Shown here one piece after another: positions 1 to 8,000 of a DNA stretch of 45,644 nucleotides. This DNA is from an uncultured Lachnospiraceae bacterium (GTDB lineage Bacteria; Bacillota; Clostridia; Lachnospirales; Lachnospiraceae), in the NCBI GenBank assembly GCA_900546495.1, contig URDN01000020.1:1-45644 (forward strand). The letters are read 5' to 3'. The notes below the pieces were generated by a model, which was given only the letters and a program-made list of their open reading frames with translations, was not told the DNA's origin and did not search any database. Every line of letters starts with the position of its first letter. Within the stretch, counting starts at the first letter, position 1. The position numbers were made by a program, and so were the translations under genes.

Positions 1-13
1 TTGTTATTACTCA

Positions 14-50
14 CCACTTGCAGAAGTGGGAGTCTCAACTCAGACTGAGA
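14..50. repeat. Two adjacent small hairpins at the left window edge
   Basis: CCACTT (14-19) pairs with AAGTGG (24-29) across a 4-nt loop. A second inverted repeat follows directly: AGTCT (31-35) with AGACT (42-46), or TCTCA (33-37) with TGAGA (46-50). There is no T-run after either, so they do not look like an ordinary terminator for glgB, which ends at 81. The arrangement of a hairpin, then GGGAG, then a second hairpin recalls right ends of IS200/IS605-type elements, but no transposase is visible in the window. Confidence 0.4.
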
Positions 51-80
51 TGAACACAGTGTAAAATCACTTTCCGCTAT

Positions 81-1874
81 TTATTCCACTACCTGATAAA
101 AACGTGCACTGTATGCCGGCAAATGTATGGAAACCGCCCCCTTTTTCACAGGCAGATCTTTCTGATACTCCGGATGTGCTTTTTTCATCTCAGAATCATC
201 ACTGCTACAGATCAGTTTTAATTTCTTGACCCCGGAAATTTTCATTACATATTCCTGCTCTTTTGTATTTCCAAAATGGAAAACGGCAACGATCCGCTCA
301 TTTTTGCTCTTTCGTTCAAAGGCATATATACATTTTTCTTCCTGATGGCAGTCAATCCACCGGAAGCCATCCTGTGCATAATCTGCCTCCCAGAAAGCAG
401 AATGTTTCTCATACACCTCATTCAGTTCCATCATAAAGCGATGAAATTCTTTGTGTTTCGGGAATTTTAAAATATCCCAGTCCTGCTGCCGCTTCTCATC
501 CCACTCACGAAACTGCGCAATTTCATTTCCCATAAAATTCAGCTTTTTGCCCGGATGTGCATACATATACATGTACATTACCCGTGCCTGCGGGAATTTT
601 TCTTCATAGTCACCACTCATTTTCTGAATAATGGTCGCCTTTCCATGTACCACTTCATCGTGAGACAATGGCAGAAGATACGCTTCATTATAATAATACA
701 TCATGGAAAAAGTGAGTTTGTGATAGTTCTCAGAACGATACTCCGGTGCTGTCCGAAAATAATTCAACGTGTCGTTCATCCATCCCATATCCCACTTATA
801 GTCAAAACCCAGACCACCATCGTGAACAGATCTGGTCACGCCCGGATAGGAAGAAGAATCCTCTGCCATCAATATAGCCGTTGGAAAACGATCCTTTAAT
901 CCCTGATTCATGTTTTGAATAAAGGAAACCGCCAGATTATTCACGCCTCTTGCCTCATTGCCCTGCCAGTAGATCAGATTGCTCACTGCATCCATGCGCA
1001 GACCATCAAAATGATATTCTGACAACCAGTACGCTGCCGCAGATTGCAGGAAGCTTCGCACTTCTCCTCTGGAATGCATGAAATTGCAGCTTCCCCACTC
1101 GCTGTATCCTACGTCCTGATTCGGATATTCATACAAGGCAGAACCGTCATAATTCCACAGTGCATAGGCATCCACCGCAAAATGCACCGGTACAAAATCC
1201 ATCAACACGCCGATTTTATGCTTGTGGCAGGCGTTGACAAAATAACGCAGATCATCCGGCGTACCGTAACGGGAAGTCGGTGCAAAAAATCCGGTATTCT
1301 GATAACCCCAGGATTCATCACAGGGATGCTCACTCAACGGCATCAGCTCCACATAATTGTAACCATTTTCATTCAGATACGGAATCAGCAAATCTGCCAT
1401 CTCGCGATAAGTATACCATCCTTCCGCATCTTTATCATCCTTCTTTCTCCAGGAACCAAAATGAATCTCATAAATATTTAACGGCGCATCTTTTTGTACT
1501 GACCGTTTTTTCATCCATTCTGAATCTGTAAAATGATAATCTGTCGTATCATAAATAATCGATGCATTGTTCGGACGCAGTTCCGAATAAAAACCATACG
1601 GATCGCAGTGATCGATACAGCTGCCGTCTGCTCCGTAAATCTTGTATTTATACATCATGCCCTTCCCGGCATTTTCCACATAACACTCCCAGAAATTGCC
1701 ATCATGTACTTTCTGCATCGGTGTTTCCTGCCATCCGTTAAATTCACCGATCAACGAAATTCTCTGTGCATTCGGTGCAAATGTCCGAAAAACCGTTCCT
1801 CTTTCACAGGCATGTGCGCCCAGAAAACGATAGGCTTCAAATTCTTTTCCCGTATAAAATCCATAAAAATCCAT
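81..1874 (-). CDS. glgB: 1,4-alpha-glucan branching enzyme
   Basis: Transfers a segment of an alpha-1,4-glucan chain to a 6-position, making the branch points of glycogen in the cytoplasm. The 597-residue protein has an N-terminal CBM48-type beta-sandwich (about residues 20-110) and a GH13 barrel. Visible catalytic landmarks are the nucleophile Asp295 in GLRMDAVSN, the acid/base Glu338 in LMAEDSS and Asp406 in LPLSHDEVVHGK, the last being the branching-enzyme signature. It lacks the long extra N-terminal module of some branching enzymes. The start is preceded by GAGGGAGAG. No other glg gene adjoins it, so it is a stand-alone glycogen gene here, divergent from a TetR regulator. A TTGACA box sits at 1915-1920 on this strand but without a convincing -10. 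Family assignment is firm. Confidence 0.95.
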   Translation of the reverse strand: MDFYGFYTGKEFEAYRFLGAHACERGTVFRTFAPNAQRISLIGEFNGWQETPMQKVHDGNFWECYVENAGKGMMYKYKIYGADGSCIDHCDPYGFYSELRPNNASIIYDTTDYHFTDSEWMKKRSVQKDAPLNIYEIHFGSWRKKDDKDAEGWYTYREMADLLIPYLNENGYNYVELMPLSEHPCDESWGYQNTGFFAPTSRYGTPDDLRYFVNACHKHKIGVLMDFVPVHFAVDAYALWNYDGSALYEYPNQDVGYSEWGSCNFMHSRGEVRSFLQSAAAYWLSEYHFDGLRMDAVSNLIYWQGNEARGVNNLAVSFIQNMNQGLKDRFPTAILMAEDSSSYPGVTRSVHDGGLGFDYKWDMGWMNDTLNYFRTAPEYRSENYHKLTFSMMYYYNEAYLLPLSHDEVVHGKATIIQKMSGDYEEKFPQARVMYMYMYAHPGKKLNFMGNEIAQFREWDEKRQQDWDILKFPKHKEFHRFMMELNEVYEKHSAFWEADYAQDGFRWIDCHQEEKCIYAFERKSKNERIVAVFHFGNTKEQEYVMKISGVKKLKLICSSDDSEMKKAHPEYQKDLPVKKGAVSIHLPAYSARFYQVVE

Positions 1875-1967
1875 ATACTCTCTCCCTCATTAATCAACTG
1901 TGGTTGTTTTTCTTTGTCAATTCTATTATAATTATAGATAGAGAAAACATACTTGAACAGAAACAGC

Positions 1968-2014
1968 TTTTCCAATCCGTTGGAAAACCAACACTTTTCG
2001 ATAATTGTCGAAAA
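1968..2014. promoter_or_regulatory. Pair of palindromes upstream of the TetR gene (candidate operators)
   Basis: The first is a perfect inverted repeat TTTTCCAA (1968-1975) / TTGGAAAA (1980-1987) with a 4-bp centre. The second is TTTTCGA (1995-2001) / TCGAAAA (2008-2014) with a 6-bp centre. Their centres are 27 bp apart and both share TTTTC...GAAAA ends. They lie in the glgB-tetR divergent gap, where a TetR dimer would be expected to bind. Binding is inference. Confidence 0.5.
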
Positions 2015-2091
2015 ACTCAACAGCAGAAAGCGGATTGCGAATGTCCGCTTTACTTTAACTAACACCATTAGCAAACATATGAGGTATTATT

Positions 2092-2622
2092 ATGGATATC
2101 AGAATAGAAAAAACAAAAACAGCCATTCACAATACGTTTCTGGAATTACGTTCCAGAAAACCATTAGAAAAAATCACGATCAAAGAATTGTGTGAAAAGG
2201 CACAGATTAACAAATCTACCTTTTACTCCCATTATGAAGATATTTACGATCTGAGTGATCAGTTAGAGACAGAAGTTGTCACCTCCGTCATAGAAGCCAT
2301 TCCGAATCCGGCAAACTGCCTGGAAGATCCGGCGGTCCTGGCAAAAAATCTGTTTCTCGGTTATCTCTCACGTGATAGCATTATCCGCATTTTATTTTCC
2401 GGAACCAGAGCCGGCGAACTGGTGCGAAAAGTCGAATATCAATTAAAAAAAATCCTGTTTGAAGCTCACCCGGAGTACAAACAGGATCCATCCGTCAATG
2501 TCGTGCTGTCTTACACGGTTTATGGCGGTTATTATGCATTTTTCGAAAACAGACAATACGGAGATGCTGCCGTGGTTGATATCATCAGCCAGATTTCCTC
2601 CGGGGCAATGAATCTGCTGTAA
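2092..2622 (+). CDS. TetR/AcrR-family transcriptional regulator
   Basis: A 176-residue DNA-binding regulator. The N-terminal helix-turn-helix is clear at about residues 8-50 (ITIKELCEKAQINKSTFYSH is the recognition region, with the usual FYxHYED continuation). The C-terminal ligand/dimer domain (about residues 60-176) is divergent, as is normal, and gives no effector clue. An upstream GAGG supports the ATG start. The gene is divergent from glgB, and two palindromes lie between them, so it may control itself and/or glgB. The target is inferred only from position. It is followed by the large inverted-repeat element at 2641-2818. Confidence 0.88.
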   Translation: MDIRIEKTKTAIHNTFLELRSRKPLEKITIKELCEKAQINKSTFYSHYEDIYDLSDQLETEVVTSVIEAIPNPANCLEDPAVLAKNLFLGYLSRDSIIRILFSGTRAGELVRKVEYQLKKILFEAHPEYKQDPSVNVVLSYTVYGGYYAFFENRQYGDAAVVDIISQISSGAMNLL

Positions 2623-2640
2623 GTTTTATAAAAAAGAACT

Positions 2641-2818
2641 GAAAAAATTACCGGGAGCAGACACGAATGATTTTCTATCTCCGTTGCGCCACTTATTTCC
2701 GCCTCCTTCCATAAACTCACACGCAAAACCAGCGTGTTCAAACACACTCACGGAGGCGGGCTATGCTCACTTCAATTACGAAAATCAATCTACCGTCTTG
2801 CTCCCGGTAATTTTTTTC
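2641..2818. repeat. 178-bp nested inverted-repeat element between convergent genes
   Basis: An 18-bp perfect terminal inverted repeat (AAAAAATTACCGGGAGCA from 2642; complement ending near 2817) encloses further nested pairing: AATGATTTTC (about 2666-2675) with GAAAATCAAT (about 2780-2789), CCGCCTCC with GGAGGCGG, and an inner ACACGC/GCGTGT hairpin. Both ends carry A- or T-runs, so the outer stem could work as a bidirectional terminator for tetR and lgt. The nested, near-continuous pairing over about 178 nt is far larger than a terminator needs. No convincing target duplication was seen. Confidence 0.65.
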
Positions 2819-2831
2819 AATTCCACTTATA

Positions 2832-3599
2832 CTAAATATACATTAAATCTTCTCTGTCCGCTGCTCTTTTATTTCGAATAAAAAGCACAATTGATATGAT
2901 CATAAACACAATTGAAATCAACTGTGCTGTTGTCAATCCAATGAATCCTCCCTGTTCGTTGGTACGCAGAAATTCCACACAGAATCTTCCAATTCCGTAA
3001 AGCATCAGATAGAGCGCACCCACGTCACCGGTATGACGCATTTTTCCAGTCATGCGAACCAGTACAAATGCAATCACAAAATCTCCTGCTGAAGAAAAAA
3101 GCTGTGTCGGCAGCAGCGGTACGCCTGCCGGTGCAAAACTGCCTTCCGGAAATACAATTCCAATCGGAAGGCTTGTTTCCTTACCATAACAGCAGCCTGC
3201 AAAAAAGCAGCCCAAACGTCCAAAAGCCTGTGCCAGTGATACGGACGGTGCCAGCAGATCAAAATATTCAAAAAACCGGATATTCTTAATCTTACAGTAA
3301 ATCAAGACTGATACCACACCGAAGATAATGCCTCCGTATACCACGAATCCGGAAGATCCAAGTACACTCAACGGATCTGTTAAAAACTGTTTCCAGCTCA
3401 AAATCACAAAAAACACTTTTGCTCCAAGGAATCCCATAACAACGCATAAAATTGCCAGATCCAGTACTGACTCGGCTTTCATTTCCATACGTTTTGCTCT
3501 ATAATATCCCATCACCACACACAAGATCACTCCGATAGCAATCATCACTCCATAAGTGTGCACCGTAAAATGTCCGATGGAAAACAAATCTACTTTCAT
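2832..3599 (-). CDS. lgt: Prolipoprotein diacylglyceryl transferase family protein (clostridial variant)
   Basis: Lgt adds diacylglyceryl from phosphatidylglycerol to the lipobox cysteine of prolipoproteins in the cytoplasmic membrane. The 255-residue protein has about seven hydrophobic segments and the family layout: an N-terminal HTYGVMIAIG segment, a central FGRLGCFFAGCCYGKE signature and a late GIGRFCVEFLRTNE motif. The signature differs from the canonical GRxGNFxNGE. The Asn that is essential in E. coli Lgt is Cys here, and the segment is Cys-rich, as in a subgroup I recall from Clostridia. The start at 3599 has AAGGAG about nine bases upstream; an ATG seven codons earlier would bury that site. 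Family membership is firm; that it is the cell's main Lgt is less certain. Confidence 0.82.
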   Translation of the reverse strand: MKVDLFSIGHFTVHTYGVMIAIGVILCVVMGYYRAKRMEMKAESVLDLAILCVVMGFLGAKVFFVILSWKQFLTDPLSVLGSSGFVVYGGIIFGVVSVLIYCKIKNIRFFEYFDLLAPSVSLAQAFGRLGCFFAGCCYGKETSLPIGIVFPEGSFAPAGVPLLPTQLFSSAGDFVIAFVLVRMTGKMRHTGDVGALYLMLYGIGRFCVEFLRTNEQGGFIGLTTAQLISIVFMIISIVLFIRNKRAADREDLMYI

Positions 3600-3636
3600 A
3601 TCAAAACACTCCTTTAACAAATCTTATCTGGCACTT

Positions 3637-3665
3637 ATTCTACACTATTTTAATTTATTTTCCAA
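3637..3665 (-). promoter_or_regulatory. Predicted sigma-A promoter of the lgt-family gene
   Basis: On the minus strand TTGGAA (3660-3665) and TAGAAT (3637-3642) are separated by exactly 17 bp, about 40 bp ahead of the start codon. TGGCAC (3629-3634) and GTGCCA (3675-3680) flank it symmetrically, which may be chance. Confidence 0.6.
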
Positions 3666-3712
3666 CTACTTCTTGTGCCAAAAACAGGCGGCGCCGTCGT
3701 GTAAATGGAACA

Positions 3713-3775
3713 AAATAAAAAATAACTCCAACAGAAGGATGATTGTAAAATTTTCGTTGGAGTTATTTTTTATTT
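3713..3775 (-). terminator. Intrinsic terminator after the EEP-family gene
   Basis: A perfect 20-bp inverted repeat (3713-3732 with 3756-3775) surrounds a 23-nt loop. Read on the minus strand, the stem ends in TTTTTTATTT, directly downstream of the gene ending at 3801. Confidence 0.82.
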
Positions 3776-3800
3776 GTTTCTTACACCGACAGACAAAAAT

Positions 3801-4856
3801 TTATTGAAGAATCACCCGTAAAGACACCGGCTGATGATCCGTGTACTCGAAATCAGTGTCGATAACCTGCACCTGATCCACCTGCAGATTATCAGACACA
3901 ATATACCCGTCAATGACGTACACCTGAGATTCCTCATAATTTCCACTGTACGGTCCATTCAGCAACCGACACGTCGGTGCATTATCTGCCACAGCAAAAT
4001 CAAATCCATCCGGCAGATCTTCTTTGTACACAGTTCCTGGCACCCAGCTGTCCGTATCATGGATTTCATACTTATCCACACCTTCAAAAGTCTGGTTAAA
4101 ATCACCACCGGCAATTACATAATTACCAGCCTGATATTCTTCCTGCAGCTTATCTGCCAGCATCTGGCTTTGCATCTTCTTGCCTTCTCCGCTGTCATAT
4201 GCTTCCAGATGGAAATTGATCAGCACAAGTTCTTTATCAGTTCCTTCTATCGGAATCCTTGTCTCCAGCATGCAGCGTTTCAGATTACAGGTTTTGATCG
4301 GCCATGAAAAAGATTCTGCTAGTTTGATCCGCTTTGCACTCTCCACCTGATAATCCGTCATGGTAAGCAGACCCGCTTCTACTTTTCCAATCGGTGGAAT
4401 CGGATATGGCACAAAATCACATTTGAAATTGCAGGCATAAATACTGCTCATATCCAACGCATTTTCATAATACTCACGTTCATCGATATGGAAAGAACGT
4501 TTTGCATCAATATCCACTTCCTGCAAGAAATAGAAATCTGCATTCTGGCTTTTCAAAATATCAGAAATTCCCGCAAGGTTTGTTTCCACCACATCTTTGC
4601 TGTCCGGCTGCACCTTACTTCCACCATCCATAAAGAAATCTTCGTCTTTGCTCAATGCCGCATAACCGGTATTATAGGTCAGGACAGAAAAACTATCTCC
4701 TTCGGATAATGTCTTTGTCCCAGTTCCTGTTTCCGGAAACTCAATGGATTTCGGACGATATTCCCGCACCGTATAAAAAATAAGCACTGCTGCTGCAAAC
4801 AATACAATGCATAAAACTACAAACCCAATACCTTTTAAAATCTTTTTCCCCTTCAT
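3801..4856 (-). CDS. Membrane-anchored endonuclease/exonuclease/phosphatase-fold protein
   Basis: The 351-residue protein has one N-terminal membrane segment (about residues 9-30) after a basic MKGKKILK start, then an extracytoplasmic EEP (DNase I-like) domain. Family landmarks are LTYNTGYAAL near the start of the domain, a QEVD metal-binding Glu, GGDFNQ and the C-terminal YTDHQPVSLRV with the catalytic Asp-His. The family includes nucleases, sphingomyelinases and inositol phosphatases; the substrate cannot be read from sequence. The start at 4856 has AAGGAG at good spacing; the longer frame (six extra codons) would include it. It is transcribed alone and ends in the strong terminator at 3713-3775. 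Confidence 0.85.
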   Translation of the reverse strand: MKGKKILKGIGFVVLCIVLFAAAVLIFYTVREYRPKSIEFPETGTGTKTLSEGDSFSVLTYNTGYAALSKDEDFFMDGGSKVQPDSKDVVETNLAGISDILKSQNADFYFLQEVDIDAKRSFHIDEREYYENALDMSSIYACNFKCDFVPYPIPPIGKVEAGLLTMTDYQVESAKRIKLAESFSWPIKTCNLKRCMLETRIPIEGTDKELVLINFHLEAYDSGEGKKMQSQMLADKLQEEYQAGNYVIAGGDFNQTFEGVDKYEIHDTDSWVPGTVYKEDLPDGFDFAVADNAPTCRLLNGPYSGNYEESQVYVIDGYIVSDNLQVDQVQVIDTDFEYTDHQPVSLRVILQ

Positions 4857-5011
4857 AATGCATCTCCTTCTCACTATTGACCTATTTTTGTTAAACTCTT
4901 ACCTTTTCCACCTGTCACTTATCTGTTTTCATTATCATAATTGTATCCTAACATATGCCCATCTTTACATCAAGACAAGAAAGTGTACTATCGAAGCCTC
5001 TTATGCTCAAC

Positions 5012-5044
5012 AAAAAAAGAGCGCCCTCGCGGAACGCTCTTTTT
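5012..5044 (-). terminator. Intrinsic terminator after the large surface protein gene
   Basis: AAAAAGAGCG (5014-5023) pairs with CGCTCTTTTT (5035-5044) around an 11-nt loop, with a seven-base T-run on the minus strand. It lies about 20 bp after the stop of the gene ending at 5064. Confidence 0.85.
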
Positions 5045-5063
5045 CAGTCTGTTTTACTGTTTT

Positions 5064-8000
5064 TTATTTTCTTTTCGTTTTTCTGCGTACAGTAATCGTT
5101 ATTGCTCCAGTTCCTGTGGAAAGAATCAAAATTGTGATCCATAACATCATTCTGGCATTATCATCTGTGCGTACGGCTTTCCCGGCGGTTTTCTTATCCG
5201 CTTCGGTTTTGCCTGACGCTGATGTCTTATTAACATTTTCTGCCTTTGTTTCATTAGAACCAGATATCTTATCCACGTTTTCCGGCTTTGTTCCGTCAGA
5301 ACCAGATGGCTTATCCGAAGTATCCGGCTTTGATTCATCCGGCACGGATATCTTATCTACTTCCTCTGTTTTTGTTGCGCCACAACGCTCACAGAGATAA
5401 GTGCGGATACCTGTTTTTTCTGCTGTCGGCTTAATAGTGATCACTCCCACGCCCCAGCTATGTCCAGCTGCCGGAATCGTCTGCTCATCCTTTACTGCAC
5501 TACAGGTTTTACAATGAATGGATTTCATACCTTCATCCTCGCAGGTTGGCTTCTGATCCACAGTATAATCAGCCTCCCAATCGTGGTCTTCCAGTGTGAC
5601 AACCACAGATTCTGCTGCGGACCGATTTCCGTTTGCATCCTCTGCCACAAGCAACAGGAACATTCCATTTTCGGTACGGATTGTCTGAATCACCGGATTG
5701 CCATTTTCATCATAAACCGGCATTCCTTCTTCATCCATCACCATCTGATTATAGGTCAGATCAAGCTGTCCGGAATAAGAAAATCTGCCGTTTTCATCCG
5801 CAGTGGCAACCTGTTTCAAATTTCCCTCCCAGTCTACATCATCAAGGCAAACCGTTCCATTCGGTTCTGTCATGCCTGTAATCGTATAGTCTCCGGTATC
5901 CTTATTCGCATATACCACTGTCTGATCCAGACTGAGCATCGGTGCGGTATCATCTTTTTCCACAAGCAGATATTTTGTTGTAATATCTGTGTAAGTACCT
6001 TTATTCACTGCTGCATCAATGCGGAACATCACGGATCCTGTAATATCTGTATTATCAATGTTCCAATAACCATCATATGCAGCATCTATTACCTGATCGG
6101 TATCCATTCTTGTCAGTGTATAGGTAACATTTTCATTTTCCTGATTGGTCACTTGCAGATACCAGCGGTTGTTATTTCCTGCACCTGCCACACAGAAGAA
6201 TACACCATTTTCTTCTGTGACATCGTGAGAAGTATAATTACCACTTCCTCTTGATGTTTCCATCTCCGCTTTCAGCGTCAGTGGTGTGTATTTCGGTAAT
6301 ACAGCATCGTTTGATTTTGTCTCCTCGCTGTAAATGAACGCATTTGCAATCTTTTCACCCGTTTCATCGGTCAGATAATTGTATGCCTGTACACCGATCT
6401 TATAATTCTTACCTGCTTTCAGATCTGAGGTAGTTGTATTGCCGGAAGTATTCTGATTCTCGTCAATCGCATCACCATTTACAGTCAATGCCATATCCAG
6501 TGTAAATGTACCGGTAGCAGCATCATAAGAAACACCGTCAATTTTGGAATCTTTGATATCGGCTGCATCATAGCTGTAATTCTTTCCGGTGTCAACAAAA
6601 CTTCCGCCCTTCTCCTGATAAATCGTTACTCTGTAACCGTCAGCGTTTGCCACCTCACTCCAAGATCCTTCCATGATCTCATTTCCGATCGGCTGGATTG
6701 CTGCTGTCGCAGGTGCCTCCGGCTGTGCAGTATTCTGATAATGAATCTGCCCTAAGGCCACTGTATCAACAGGAAGAAGCACTTCATCCTTTTCCGTACT
6801 TCCATCTTCATTTTCAATCATGATCTCATTTTTGCTTAAAAGACTTACAGTCACATAATAATCACCGGTAGCAACCATAGTTCCCCGATCCGGTATCTGC
6901 GCGGATATATTAGCCGGATCTGTAATATCCTGATATTCGATGGCGTACTGTCCCTTACCGCTTTCCTCGCCGAAATAAGTTGCCAGCACATACTTTGCAT
7001 CCGCATCCGGATTTTCTACTTTTCCACTGACCGTCTGTCCGTTCAGGCTCGCAGAGAGACTGTCAAATGGCATAGATGCGTTCAGATTCAGATTGAACTC
7101 TGCCACATCACTGGTTACTGTCCACTGATCACCAATGGATGCATTTTTTCCCAGACCGACCAGAACACAGTCTTTTCCAGCCGCATTCTGTGTTGCAAAT
7201 ACATTGATTTCTGACTCATTGGTAATTTCATCTTCCTCATTATAGGAAGGTAGTGTCAGGGCAAGATTGCTGCCATCTTTGGAAACCGTCAGGCTCTCTG
7301 CAAATGCCTGCATATCTGTGCCATCCGCAGGTGTCACCATCATAACAACCGTAGCATCTTTTGATAATGACTGTCCCTCATTTCCGGTAAGTTCAATATT
7401 CTTACTGTAAACACTGTTGGTACTTACCGCATTTTGCAATGCCACATCAGCAACGGATGTTACATTTGCACCAAGCATATCCATATTTGCATCCATGACT
7501 GCCACTGCATCATTTTCATTGTATTCTGCACTGTAACCTTCCGGCTTGTGATCTTCCCACTTCCATTCCGGCAGATCTTTCCAGAATCCAACGGTTTTGA
7601 TACCAGCATCATTTTCCGGGAATATGTACCAAAGGCGATAAGATGCAATTCCCCAGTCGGCTTCTTTCTTGGCACCGCCGTAAATTTTAAAATTCTTAAA
7701 GGCTGAATTTACTGCGCCATTAAAGTTCGTTCCTCTGACCGGTACCACCGTACTTGCACCAAGGAAAAAATCAAAACTTGTAGATCCAAGTTTGACACCA
7801 CCGATCAACGGCCATCCTGACGGTACATGCAGACTTCCTTTCACACCACCGTTCATATCCGCATTTACATAGACACTGGTCGGATTCTTATAGCTGTTCA
7901 TTCCGGAGAACACACTTGCACTTAAGTCTCCCGAAGCCCGGATTACCTTGGAATTCTGTGGAACACTTGCATGGACACTTGCAGCACCAAAAGCTTTCAG

